The notes: generated by a model not told the origin, from the sequence alone. A DNA stretch of 49,543 nt from Chthonomonadales bacterium (GCA_020849275.1 JADLGO010000060.1:1-49543); one strand, 5' to 3'. Numbered from the stretch's first letter, positions 33,311 to 42,156 are shown. Program-made: numbers and translations.

Positions 33311-34057
33311 ATGCAGAAGAACCTCGGCTACGAGGACACGCCGTACCTTCCCGGAGGCGAATACCGGGTGCACGATGGGACGCGCCCCCAGCCGCGCGTC
33401 GTCACCCCGGGCACGGCCAGCACACCGGAGCAGCCCGGCCAACCGCCCTCGGACGCCTTCGTCCTCTTCGACGGAACCGACCTCTCGGGCTGGACCTCGC
33501 TGAAGGGCGGCGAGGCGCGCTGGACGGTGGAAGGCGGCTACATGCAGATCGCGCCCGGCACGAGCGACATCCAGACGAAGGAGCGCTTCGGCGACTGCCA
33601 ACTCCACATCGAGTGGGCGGCCCCCACGGTCGCGAAGGGCGAGAGCCAGGGGCGCGGCAACAGCGGCGTCTTCTTGATGGGCCTCTACGAGGTGCAGGTG
33701 CTCGACTGCCACGACAACCCCACCTACCCGGACGGCACCACCGGCGCCATCTACGGGCAGTTCCCGCCGCTGGTGAATGCCTGCCGCAAGCCGGGCGAGT
33801 GGCAGACCTACGACATCCTCTGGGTTGCGCCGCGCTTCGAGGGCGAGCGGCTGGTGAGCCCGGCCCGCATCACCGTGCTGCTCAATGGCGTGGTGCTCCA
33901 CCACGACACCGCGCTCCAGGGCCCTACCCAGCACCGGCAACTCGCCGCCTACCAGCCGCACCCGCCCGCCGGGCCGCTGCAGCTACAGGACCACGGCGAC
34001 CTGGTGCGCTTCCGCAACATCTGGTACCGCCCGCTCACCGCGTACGACCAGAGGTAG
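33311..34057 (+). CDS. DUF1080 (3-keto-disaccharide hydrolase-like) protein
   Basis: 248 residues from the ATG at 33311 (AAGGAG eight bases upstream); codons farther upstream belong to antisense noise. The family core is FVLFDGTDLSGWTSLKGGEARWTVEGGYMQIAPGTSDIQT, then FGDCQLHIEWAAP, GRGNSGVFLMGLYEVQVLDCHDN, WQTYDILWVAPRF and a final QDHGDLVRFRNIWYRPL. DUF1080 proteins have a concanavalin-like jelly roll; some hydrolyse 3-keto-glycosides. No signal peptide: the first 50 residues are polar (GYEDTPYLPGGEYRVHDG). A palindromic terminator follows. Confidence 0.88.
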   Translation: MQKNLGYEDTPYLPGGEYRVHDGTRPQPRVVTPGTASTPEQPGQPPSDAFVLFDGTDLSGWTSLKGGEARWTVEGGYMQIAPGTSDIQTKERFGDCQLHIEWAAPTVAKGESQGRGNSGVFLMGLYEVQVLDCHDNPTYPDGTTGAIYGQFPPLVNACRKPGEWQTYDILWVAPRFEGERLVSPARITVLLNGVVLHHDTALQGPTQHRQLAAYQPHPPAGPLQLQDHGDLVRFRNIWYRPLTAYDQR

Positions 34058-34063
34058 CCGCCC

Positions 34064-34103
34064 GCTCGTGCCGCCGCTCCCCGCGGGGAGCGGCGGCACG
34101 AGC
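34064..34103. terminator. 40-bp perfect palindrome, bidirectional terminator
   Basis: GCTCGTGCCGCCGCTCCCCG and its exact complement abut with no loop, lying between the convergent stops at 34057 (+) and 34103 (-). The minus-strand TAG shares its last base with the palindrome edge. Confidence 0.75.
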
Positions 34104-36262
34104 TACGCGCGGCACGCCTCCACCATGAGCCGAACCGCCTGGCTGCAACGGGTGTTCGGGTTGCCGGGGCTCTCGTCGTTGTCGTCCACCACGGAGTCGT
34201 TCCACGACACCACCAGGTCCAGGCTCGGGATCACCCATACCGCCCGCCGACCTCCGTGCCCGCTCGCCACGTAAAGATCCGGAGGCCCGGTGGGATACAT
34301 CCGGCGGCCACGCCCGTCCAGGCCGTTGACCCACCAGTTGAAGCTGTAGCATCCCGGCCCGGCCGGCGTCTGGTTCTTGCCGCCGCCGAGGGTGCGCTGG
34401 CCCGGAAGCATGGGGGTCTCGCGGCCGGATGAGCGTGGCGTGGTGGCCGGCACGACGCTCGTGAGCGCCAGGCGCGCCAGGTCCGGGCGAAGCACCTGCC
34501 GGTCGCGCCAGCGCCCGCCGCGCAGCCAGAGAAGGCCGAAGCGGGCGAAATCGCGCACAGAGACGGCCAGCCGGCCGGCCCGGTCGCCGGTACCGAACGC
34601 GTTGAACGTGAAGCGATCCTCGAACTGCAGAACGTCCGCCAGGCGCGACTTGAGCACATGGGTGCCATCGTCGCGATAGACGCCCTGCATGAGCGCGTCG
34701 TAATAGAGCGCGATGGCATAGTCGTTGTAGGCCCAGGCCCGGCCGGGAGGCTCCTCCAGGCCGTAGCCGGAGGTCTGCGAGGCCAGATGACGCCAGGTGA
34801 TGGCGGCGTCGCGGCCGTCGTTGAGTTGCGCCAGGCCGGGCACCACATCGGCCACGCGCGCGTCCACGCCCTTGAGCTTGCCCTCCTGTATGGCCAGTAG
34901 CAGCAGCGTGCTGGTTAGCGGCTTGACGGCCGAGGCCACATCTCGCGCCTGCGCCTGGTCGCCCCAGGCGTAGACCAGGGCGCCGTGGCGCACCACGCAC
35001 CCGCGCCCGCCCACCAGGTCGCGCAGCGCATCGAGCCGAGCCGCGTCCATGCCGGCCTCCGCCGGCGTCCTCGTCTCCCAGTGGACGCCAGGATACACGT
35101 CCTTGCGGGCACGGGAGGGCCGCACACCCGTCACCTCGGCCAGCTTCGCGAAGAAGGCCCGCTTGCGCGCGCTGGAGATGCCCCAGTCCACCGGCACGCT
35201 CTGGTAGCCCTCCGCGAAGCCCTCGCCCTTCCTCCGAAAGTCGAGGAAGCCCCACGAGGCGTACTCGCCGACAGCGGCCGTCATGTTGCAGGTCGGCCGG
35301 TCGAAGCCGAAGTGGTCGTCCTCGTTGAACAGGATGGGCATCGGGCGATAACCCGGCACCTGGCGCGCGGCGCGCACCATGGCGGCGATTCGGTCCGGAT
35401 CCGAGACGCCGTTGCCGTGCAGCAACAGGAAATCGGAGGCGCGAACCACGTTCTCGGCGGGGATCGTGCCGCCCCCGTAGCTCGTGCCCGCGAGCAGCCG
35501 GCGCCCCCCGCGTGCGCGGGACCTCACGCGCTCGATGAGCTCGTGCACGCGTCCGGGACGCAGAACCGCATGGTCATAGCGAACATTGCACTCGTTGTTC
35601 ACCTCGATCAGAACATTGCCGTAGCCGCGCTCCAGCACCCAGTCGACCGCGTTGTCGAGCGCGCGCTTCACGGCGGCCTCGTCCCGAAGGCGCTGGTCCT
35701 GCGCGAAGTAGAACACGCCGAGGAGCACCGCCATGCCGAGGGAGTCCGCGCGGTCCAGGATGCGCTCCAGCCGGGCCATGTAGGCCGGGCGCAGCGCGCC
35801 GTCCGGCTCGAAGGCCGAATTGTGCCAGGGCTGCGCGCGAGAGTAGCCCTGCGGGCTGCCACCCTGCAGGTTGAGGGTGAAGGCGAGCAGACCGTGGCGA
35901 TGCCACTCCGGCATGGCCGCGACGAACTCGCGCGTGTTGCGCTCCGGGTCCCAGCGGCGCGTGTCGGGATAGGCCCACAGAGAGCGCGTCTCGGGGTTCA
36001 GGTCGTCGAAGATGCCCTGAACCATGCGCGAGTTCATCAGAAGCCCCTCGATGCGGTGCCCCTGCCAGCGGCGCCCCGCATAGGTGGGGCGGCCATTGAT
36101 GATGAACCGGTCGCCCTCGATTCGGACCTCGGTCCTGCGCGCCACCGTTCCCACGCCTCCGCGGCGCGTTCCCGCCTCCGCGCCCCAGCCCACGGCCAGG
36201 GCCAGCAGCACGGCGAGGGCCAGTCGCCCCGTTCGCCGCGCGGCCTCTCCACCTTCCGGCAT
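34103..36262 (-). CDS. GH5-like glycosidase fused to a class C beta-lactamase-type serine hydrolase
   Basis: 719 residues from the ATG at 36262 (GGAGGTGG upstream). A signal peptide (LALAVLLALAVGWGAEAG) is followed by a clan GH-A-like domain to about residue 375. FIINGRPTYAGRRW opens it, NVLIEVNNECN (Glu224) looks like the acid/base and PILFNEDDHFG (Glu314) like a nucleophile site. The second half is a serine beta-lactamase/esterase fold: SAVK at 444-447 is the SxxK nucleophile motif, AYNDYA at 511-516 the Tyr motif, and VASGHGGRRAVWVIP the KTG-equivalent strand. Both halves look complete. The fusion suggests deglycosylation plus de-esterification of one substrate. Confidence 0.78.
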   Translation of the reverse strand: MPEGGEAARRTGRLALAVLLALAVGWGAEAGTRRGGVGTVARRTEVRIEGDRFIINGRPTYAGRRWQGHRIEGLLMNSRMVQGIFDDLNPETRSLWAYPDTRRWDPERNTREFVAAMPEWHRHGLLAFTLNLQGGSPQGYSRAQPWHNSAFEPDGALRPAYMARLERILDRADSLGMAVLLGVFYFAQDQRLRDEAAVKRALDNAVDWVLERGYGNVLIEVNNECNVRYDHAVLRPGRVHELIERVRSRARGGRRLLAGTSYGGGTIPAENVVRASDFLLLHGNGVSDPDRIAAMVRAARQVPGYRPMPILFNEDDHFGFDRPTCNMTAAVGEYASWGFLDFRRKGEGFAEGYQSVPVDWGISSARKRAFFAKLAEVTGVRPSRARKDVYPGVHWETRTPAEAGMDAARLDALRDLVGGRGCVVRHGALVYAWGDQAQARDVASAVKPLTSTLLLLAIQEGKLKGVDARVADVVPGLAQLNDGRDAAITWRHLASQTSGYGLEEPPGRAWAYNDYAIALYYDALMQGVYRDDGTHVLKSRLADVLQFEDRFTFNAFGTGDRAGRLAVSVRDFARFGLLWLRGGRWRDRQVLRPDLARLALTSVVPATTPRSSGRETPMLPGQRTLGGGKNQTPAGPGCYSFNWWVNGLDGRGRRMYPTGPPDLYVASGHGGRRAVWVIPSLDLVVSWNDSVVDDNDESPGNPNTRCSQAVRLMVEACRA

Positions 36263-36905
36263 TGCGTCCACCTCCTCGGGGCGCACGCGGCCGGCGTCTG
36301 GCGCCCCCGGTGTCGGGCTTCGGCGGGCGCGGCGCGTCTCCCTCCGCGCGATGCACGGTTCACCGACAGCCCTCGCATTGCGCCATACGTCCGATAATGA
36401 TGATTATGTCGCACGGCGCGGCCGTCGCTGGCATGGAGAAACCTGGCCTGTCAGGCGGTTGCCCTCGATGCGCGTCGAGAAGTGGGTCGAGCGCACGCGT
36501 GCGCGGCGGCGTAGCTCTTCCTCGACGGCGGGCAGCAGCGAGGTGCGCTCCACAACCGCGCGGGCGGTCTCCGCCGGCATCAGGCCGCTCGCCATGGAGG
36601 GCGTGATGAGTAGCGTGGCTGCCAGTGCACCGGGGTCACGGAAGATGCCATCGCGCGCTCCGGTGCGGCACCATGCAGGGCCGCACTCCAGTCGACAGAC
36701 GCCGGGGATGGCCCGACGACTGCTCTGGGTTTTTTGGGCGGCTTCTCCTCCCATCCCTTCGCGCCGGCCTTGCGGCGGCGTGGCCGCCCCCCGCCCCTCC
36801 CCCACCGCTCGCGCCCGCCGCGACCGGATCGCGGGTAGTCTGTAGATGCCGTCCCCGCAAGCATCTCCAGCGAAGACCTTCCGGGGATCGGAAAGGAGTG
36901 CCCGC
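36263..36905. other. divergent intergenic region with a Fic gene fragment
   Basis: A 643-base region between divergent genes. It contains an AT-rich dyad ATAAT/ATTAT (36394-36398, 36403-36407), a decayed Fic N-terminus (36404-36607) and a GC-rich remainder without supported frames. No clear sigma-70 promoter was found. Confidence 0.45.
36404..36607 (-). pseudogene. Fic-family protein, N-terminal fragment
   Basis: The minus-strand frame ending at 36404 reads ITPSMASGLMPAETARAVVE, then LPAVEEELRRRARVRSTHFSTRIEGNRLTGQV. The R-x-R-S-x-H-x-S-x-x-IEGN-x-LT segment is the inhibitory/N-terminal helix pattern of Fic proteins, including the Glu that blocks ATP binding. The frame then changes to RRPRRAT and stops; no Fic catalytic HPFxxGN motif exists nearby. 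A remnant of a deleted gene. Confidence 0.55.
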
Positions 36906-37751
36906 ATGAAGATCGCCGTCATCCCCACCACCGGAGGGGCAGACCCTTACCAGGGCATGGAGGTCGCCCGCGAGCTGGGCGTCGAGGGTGTCCACATCTC
37001 GGCCTGCGGCGGCGGACTCGATCTGGAGCGCAAGAGCACCGCGGAGCGCCTGAGCGTGCTCTCCCGCATCCAAGGCATGGGCCTTGAGGTCTCCTGCCTG
37101 ATCGCCTGGGGCGGCAACGTGGATCTCGGCGAGGTGGAAGGTCTCGCCGATAACGTGGCCTGGGGCAAGCGCATCAACGAAACCGCCGTCGACATGTGCG
37201 GCGGGCTCTGGATGGCACACGTGGGCGTGATGCCCGAAGACGTCGGCTCGAACCGCTGGGCGCGCTTCCGCAGCGCGCTGGCGGAGATCGCGCGCCACGG
37301 CGAGCAGGTGGGCGCGCGCCTCGCCATGGAGACGGGGCCGGAGCCGCCGGAGCGCGTGTGCCGCATGATCGAGGAGATCGGAAGCCCGGCGCTTGCCGTC
37401 AACTTCGACCCGGCCAACCTGCTGATCTGGCCGCCCTACCTGGCCAGGCGCGATGGCACGCCCTTCGACTACGATGCCGCCCTGCGCGCCTTCGACCCCG
37501 TCGCGGGCCTCCGCGCGCTGATGCCCTACGTCGCCCACGTCCACGCCAAGGACGCCGTCATGCGCCGAGACGCCACCTTCGACGAGGTGCCGCTCGGCAC
37601 CGGGATGGCCGACTGGCCACGCCTGCACCGCATCTTCGTGGAGAGCGGCTACGCGGGCTTCTACGCCATCGAGCGCGAGTGCGGCGAGGACGCGATGGGC
37701 GACGTGCGCCGCGCCGTGGAGTATCTGCGTCGCCTGGACGCCGCCGATTAG
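36906..37751 (+). CDS. sugar phosphate isomerase/epimerase-like (AP-endonuclease-2 fold)
   Basis: 281 residues from the ATG at 36906 (AAAGGAG eight bases upstream). A TIM barrel of the xylose-isomerase-like superfamily: MKIAVIPTTGG, LGVEGVHISACGGG, GLEVSCLIAWGG, ARLAMETGPEPPE (metal-binding Glu), LAVNFDPANLL (Asp), YVAHVHAKDAV (His/Asp) and FYAIERECG (final Glu). These enzymes isomerise or epimerise sugars or inositol derivatives in the cytoplasm with a divalent metal. The DUF6259-like gene follows after 57 bases. Confidence 0.85.
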   Translation: MKIAVIPTTGGADPYQGMEVARELGVEGVHISACGGGLDLERKSTAERLSVLSRIQGMGLEVSCLIAWGGNVDLGEVEGLADNVAWGKRINETAVDMCGGLWMAHVGVMPEDVGSNRWARFRSALAEIARHGEQVGARLAMETGPEPPERVCRMIEEIGSPALAVNFDPANLLIWPPYLARRDGTPFDYDAALRAFDPVAGLRALMPYVAHVHAKDAVMRRDATFDEVPLGTGMADWPRLHRIFVESGYAGFYAIERECGEDAMGDVRRAVEYLRRLDAAD

Positions 37752-37808
37752 CGCCGACAGCCGCACAGGCGCGGGTGCGCGCCGCCCGCGCCGCGGAGGG
37801 CCGTAACC

Positions 37809-39479
37809 ATGCTATCCGTCCGCGACAACCGGATCCACGCCGAGACGAAGACACTGTCCGCCACCATCGACAACGGCTTCCTCACCTCGCTCGTGAGCCA
37901 CCTCGACGGCGAGGAGTACCTGCGCTGCCCCAGTCCAACCGGGTCGGCGTTGCAGGTCGTCTACACCGGCCGGGACGCCGTCGGAGTGGCGAGCAGCCTG
38001 GCGGCGGAGGTCAGCGCGCACGCCCTTTCCCCCACTCGCGCCCAGCTCCGCTTCAGCGGCTGGGACGCGGACGGGGTGCTCACCGTCTCCGAGGACCCCG
38101 AGAGCGGCGAGCTGATCGTCGAGCCCTCCGCCTATTCTTCTCGCCCGGGCGTGCTGGCCTGTCGCTGGCGCGTGCCCGGCATCCGCGAGGATCTGGAGCT
38201 GGTCGCTCCCTTCTTCCAGGGCGTGCGCCTGCGCCTCGCCGACCCACTGCTGGAGCGCCGCTGGTTCTGGCCGCAGTTCTGGGAGGCCGGCCTGGCCATC
38301 CTGCAGGGGCGCGCAGGCGGCTTCTGGGTCCACTGCCGCGACGACCGCTACCGCTACAAGGCGCTCGACATCGCGGGAGGCACGGTGGGCTTCGACACGG
38401 ACGCCTACGGCCCGCTGGACGAGAGCCGCGGCGCCGGCGGCCTGGCCTGGCGCATCAACACACACCGCGGCGACTGGCAGGAGCCGGCGGCGATCTATCG
38501 CGACTGGCTCTGGCGCGCCTACGATCTCGAGGCCGCCGAGGCTCTCCGCAAACCGTGGACCCGCGAGGCGCGCTTTGCCCTATCGTGGTTCAACGGCGAC
38601 CCGGAGATCCTGGACGCCGTGGCCGAGCGCGTCGACCCCGCTCGGGTGCTGATCCACTACTCCGACTGGCGCACAGACGCCTACGACGAGAACTACCCCA
38701 CCTACCTGCCTTCGGAGCACGCTCGGGGCCTCTTCGCGAAGGCCCGCGCGATGGGCTTCCACGTGATGCCCCACTGCAACGCCGTCGACATGGACCCGAG
38801 CCACCCGGCCTACGCATACCTTCGCGACTTCCAGTATCGCGACGTGCAGACCCGCGCTCTTCTCGGCTGGGGCTACGACAGCCATGCCGGCGGCGTCCTT
38901 GGAGTGCCCAACTCCTCCCACGCCCTGGGCGGCAACCGGGCGCGCAAGGTGATGGTGAAGGTCCATCCCGGTCTCTCCATGTGGCGCTCGATTCTGGCGG
39001 AGAGCGTCCTCGGGGCCGTGCGCGCCGTCGACACGGACAGCGTCTTTCTGGACGTGACGCTCTGCAGCCATAACCTGCACAACTGCCTGGTGGAGGGTTG
39101 CACATCGACGGAGGGCATGCGCCGCCTCATCGCGGAGATAGGCGGGCTCGACGGCGGGCTGGCGGTGGGCGGCGAGGGGCTCAACGAGATCACGATGCAG
39201 GGGCTCTCGTTCGCGCAAGCGCACCTCTTCGCGAGCTGGCAGGCCAACTGCGAGGGGTTGGAGCGCACCGGCGGCTGTGCGCTGAACGACTTCCTGTTCG
39301 GTCGCCTCTGCCGCACCTTCGGCTACAGCGGCCTGGGCGGGCGCACGGAGGCCGAGGCGCTCCGAATGCGTCTGCACGAGGAGCACGGCGCGCTCCCCAC
39401 CGTGGTGGTGCGAAGTGCCGCCGAGATCCGCTCTCCGAACGCGGCGGTGCGCCGGGCGCTGGAGCGTGCGGCGGGGTGA
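37809..39479 (+). CDS. glycosidase-like protein (DUF6259-like)
   Basis: 556 residues, no signal peptide. The N-terminal about 250 residues are beta-rich (RIHAETKTLSATIDNGFLTSL; VPGIREDLELVAPFFQGVRLRL). A barrel-like domain follows with ARFALSWFNGDPEILDAVAERVDPARVLIHYSDWR, then MGFHVMPHCNAVDMD, VDTDSVFLDVT and GGLAVGGEGLNE. The layout resembles DUF6259 and GH31/GH36-like proteins: beta sandwich, then barrel with Asp (FLDVT) and Glu (GGEGLNE) at strand ends. Family named from memory. Likely cytoplasmic or released otherwise; co-transcribed with the isomerase. Confidence 0.65.
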   Translation: MLSVRDNRIHAETKTLSATIDNGFLTSLVSHLDGEEYLRCPSPTGSALQVVYTGRDAVGVASSLAAEVSAHALSPTRAQLRFSGWDADGVLTVSEDPESGELIVEPSAYSSRPGVLACRWRVPGIREDLELVAPFFQGVRLRLADPLLERRWFWPQFWEAGLAILQGRAGGFWVHCRDDRYRYKALDIAGGTVGFDTDAYGPLDESRGAGGLAWRINTHRGDWQEPAAIYRDWLWRAYDLEAAEALRKPWTREARFALSWFNGDPEILDAVAERVDPARVLIHYSDWRTDAYDENYPTYLPSEHARGLFAKARAMGFHVMPHCNAVDMDPSHPAYAYLRDFQYRDVQTRALLGWGYDSHAGGVLGVPNSSHALGGNRARKVMVKVHPGLSMWRSILAESVLGAVRAVDTDSVFLDVTLCSHNLHNCLVEGCTSTEGMRRLIAEIGGLDGGLAVGGEGLNEITMQGLSFAQAHLFASWQANCEGLERTGGCALNDFLFGRLCRTFGYSGLGGRTEAEALRMRLHEEHGALPTVVVRSAAEIRSPNAAVRRALERAAG

Positions 39480-39492
39480 CCCGCCCGGCGCG

Positions 39493-39526
39493 GCGAAGCC
39501 CGCCCGGCGGGCCGGGCGGGCTTCGC
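39493..39526. terminator. bidirectional terminator hairpin
   Basis: GCGAAGCCCGCCCGGC / GCCGGGCGGGCTTCGC, 16-bp perfect stem with a two-base gap, between convergent stops at 39479 (+) and 39545 (-). Confidence 0.8.
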
Positions 39527-39544
39527 TCGAGGAGGAGCCGACGG

Positions 39545-40189
39545 CTAGGCGCGGCGGCGCAGGCGCAGGGCCAGCGGCACCAGGCCTCCCAGCAGGAATG
39601 CCCAGGTCCCGGGCTCCGGCACGGCAGTCACGGCCACGTTGTCGATGCCGAGGGACGGGTTGATCCCCGAGATGGTCAGCGCCACCGAGGAGAACGGCCC
39701 CACGTGGCCGAGGAAACCCTGGCCGTAGCCGAGGGTGCCGCCCGGCCCGAGCGGCGCGAACGGCACCAGCGCGCCACCGTCGAAGGAGGCCATCACGACC
39801 GGCGCCGTGAGGACGGTGTCGCCCTCGATAGTGATGAAGTCGAGGCCCAGGTCCGTGAAGGAAGGCGCCCCGGAGAATGTGATGGTGAGTGTCGTGTCCG
39901 TAGGCGCGGGGAAGGTCGTGTTCCCTCCGTGGAACAGGTTGCCGGAGACCGGTGGGCTGCCATAGAAGTCCGGCGTGGGCGGCACCGTGTTGGAGACGAC
40001 GCCGTAGACCTCGGCCGGATCGGTGTAGGTGAACGTCGCGGTGACTCCGTTGTCCACCAGCGCGAAGCCGGAGGGCACGTCGCCCGGAACGAGCGAGTCG
40101 AAATCGAACACCGCCGTCTGGGCATCGGCTCGCGCGCCCATGAGGACAATCAGGCCCGCCGCAGCCAGCGCGAGCTTGAGCGATTTCAT
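39545..40189 (-). CDS. PEP-CTERM surface protein
   Basis: 214 residues from the ATG at 40189 (AAAGGA upstream). A signal peptide (LALAAAGLIVLMGARADAQ) leads into a beta-rich adhesive-type domain (VFDFDSLVPGDVPSGFALVDNG, LTITFSGAPSFTDLGLDFITIEG). The C-terminus AVPEPGTWAFLLGG then a hydrophobic helix and LRLRRRA is a textbook PEP-CTERM sorting signal: Pro-Glu-Pro, membrane helix, Arg cluster. Exosortase removes this tail during surface sorting; no exosortase gene lies in the window. It lies downstream of the ligase gene after an 82-base gap containing a hairpin. Confidence 0.9.
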   Translation of the reverse strand: MKSLKLALAAAGLIVLMGARADAQTAVFDFDSLVPGDVPSGFALVDNGVTATFTYTDPAEVYGVVSNTVPPTPDFYGSPPVSGNLFHGGNTTFPAPTDTTLTITFSGAPSFTDLGLDFITIEGDTVLTAPVVMASFDGGALVPFAPLGPGGTLGYGQGFLGHVGPFSSVALTISGINPSLGIDNVAVTAVPEPGTWAFLLGGLVPLALRLRRRA

Positions 40190-40227
40190 CAGGTCGGTCC
40201 TTTCCTGGTTACGGTTCGGCCGGCCGC

Positions 40228-40255
40228 CCCCGGATGGCGCCGAGGCCATCCGGGG
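40228..40255 (-). terminator. hairpin between the ligase-like and PEP-CTERM genes
   Basis: CCCCGGATGGC / GCCATCCGGGG, an 11-bp perfect stem with a six-base loop and no T tract; may attenuate rather than end the ligase transcript. Confidence 0.5.
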
Positions 40256-40271
40256 CGCCGAAATGGCGACA

Positions 40272-41951
40272 TCAGCGCGTGAGCGTCACGCTCGACGTGT
40301 CCGTCTGACCGAGGAACTCTGCCGTGACGGCGATGCTCCCCGTGCTGCGCGGACGCGTCTGGAGGACGTTCTTATCCCCGCCGCTCAGCATGCCGCCCAG
40401 CGTGCCAGGCGTTGCCGAGTAGTTGGTGGCCGGGTCGTCGGTCACGTCCACCTCCGTCGTCGAGCCGTCCGTCCCGTAGGTGGCGATCACCGTAAAGGCC
40501 AGCGCCTGCCCCGAACGCAGTGTAGCGACGTCCGGACGGAGATCGATGCTCTGCAGGTACTGCGGGTCGACCGCCGCCCGAGTGGCGGTGGGCAGCACGA
40601 AGGCCGCCAACGCCAGGGAGGCGAGGGCCACCGCCGGGCGCGCGAAGCGCGGAGCCAGCGCCGGGCGGGTGAGCGTCTCGCGCTGGCGAGCGAAGGGCCG
40701 CAGGGCCCCCACGCCCAACCCGAGCACCAACCAGAAGAACATCGAGGTCTGGGCGAGGCCCCACGAGGGGTTGCTGACGGCGTCGACGGCGAACGCCACC
40801 GTCGCCGCGATGGCGCCCATCAGCAGGCTCCGGCGGATGCCGGCATCCATCGTGTAGGCCCGGCGAAGACCGACGAACAGAAACGCGGCCAGGGCAAGCG
40901 CCACCAGCATGGCGGCGGGGATGCCCATCTCTGCGGCGGTCTTCAGCCAGAAGTTGTGCGGGTCGTTCGAGAGCGAGGGATGCGCGGCGCTGTAGCGCAC
41001 CGGGTAGAGGCCCACGCCGATGCCGGTTAGCGGGCGAGACGCGATGGTGCTCGCCGCGTCGCGCCACATCGCCTGGCGGGACTGGAAGGTCGCCTGAGCG
41101 CTCACGTTGCTGAAGGTGGTCGCGCGCTGCAGCAGCGTGTTCGTCTGCGGCCAGAGGGCCAGGAAGACGATGACGCCCACCAGCATCACGGCCGGAAGCA
41201 CGAGCTCATGCTTGCGCGAGGCCAGGCTCGACGGACGGTTGCGCGCGGCGACCGCGATCGCCAGGATCGCCAGAACGCCGAGCCCCACCGCCGACCCGAG
41301 CCACGCGCTGCGGGTCTGGGTCAGAAGCAGACAGGCCGCCATGAGCACGGTCGCCACCTGCGCGGCGAGCTGACGCCCGGCCTTCCTCTCCGTGATCGCC
41401 ACCACGGCCACGATCGGCAGCAAGATCATCAGGAAGGACGCCAGGAGCTGCGGGTTGCCGAAGGGGCCCGCGGCGCGCAGCGTCTCGCCCGTACTGTACT
41501 GCACGAAGCCGTAAAGCGAGGCCGCCACACCAACGAAGAGCAGCGTGTCAAACAGCTTCGACAGGTGCTCCGAGCGCCGGAACTGGTAGGCCACCACGAA
41601 GTAGAGAAGGACGCCCGCAGCGATCCGGGTGGTCTCCTGGATGCTGAAGGCCTTGTTCGAGGACAGGGCGCACGAGACGAGCGCAACGCCCAGAAACAGC
41701 AGGATGGGCAGGTTGGGCCCGGTGCGCAGGAACTCCGTCACCTTCTGGCGGGTGAAGTTCCAGCGCGAGCGCCAGAGCAGAGTGGCGAACAGCAGCACGG
41801 CGAGCCCCTCGAAGGCGAGAGCGGCGATGCCGTTCTGTGCGTTGTTCGCGGGCGACGCGACCAGGGTGACGATCACGACCATCGCCAGGACAAGGGCGAT
41901 CAGTCGGTTCTGCACCGCTTGCGTCCACCACGAGTTGGACTGGTTGGACAT
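40272..41951 (-). CDS. O-antigen ligase/Wzy-like membrane protein with C-terminal Ig-like domain
   Basis: 559 residues. About 10-12 membrane helices, with PILLFLGVALVSCALSSNKAF early and the large loop RQAMWRDAASTIASRPLTGIGVGLYPVRYS then HNFWLKTAAEMGIPA, the pattern of the Wzy_C/O-antigen ligase family (TIGR-type GxG and HN motifs). These enzymes polymerise or transfer polysaccharide chains outside the inner membrane. Residues from about 463 form an unusual extra domain (QSIDLRPDVATLRSGQALAFTVIATYGTDGST), a bacterial Ig-like (Big2-type) module. Transcription probably begins at the sigma-54 site 42157-42172; the leader is about 195 bases. Confidence 0.82.
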   Translation of the reverse strand: MSNQSNSWWTQAVQNRLIALVLAMVVIVTLVASPANNAQNGIAALAFEGLAVLLFATLLWRSRWNFTRQKVTEFLRTGPNLPILLFLGVALVSCALSSNKAFSIQETTRIAAGVLLYFVVAYQFRRSEHLSKLFDTLLFVGVAASLYGFVQYSTGETLRAAGPFGNPQLLASFLMILLPIVAVVAITERKAGRQLAAQVATVLMAACLLLTQTRSAWLGSAVGLGVLAILAIAVAARNRPSSLASRKHELVLPAVMLVGVIVFLALWPQTNTLLQRATTFSNVSAQATFQSRQAMWRDAASTIASRPLTGIGVGLYPVRYSAAHPSLSNDPHNFWLKTAAEMGIPAAMLVALALAAFLFVGLRRAYTMDAGIRRSLLMGAIAATVAFAVDAVSNPSWGLAQTSMFFWLVLGLGVGALRPFARQRETLTRPALAPRFARPAVALASLALAAFVLPTATRAAVDPQYLQSIDLRPDVATLRSGQALAFTVIATYGTDGSTTEVDVTDDPATNYSATPGTLGGMLSGGDKNVLQTRPRSTGSIAVTAEFLGQTDTSSVTLTR

Positions 41952-42156
41952 GCGTTCCTCTCCTTTGCGCCCGCGTGCCGCGATGCCTCACACATTCGCG
42001 TACCGGCGGGCAGAACGTTGCCGACGGTGCCTTACACATCCGCCGGCGACACGCGACCGAGATGAACCACACGGCGCCGCCGTTGTCCTCGACGGCGCGG
42101 CCGGCCCCACGCGCGCCCACGAAGGCGCGTGCGCACGCACGACCTACCTGCTCCGG

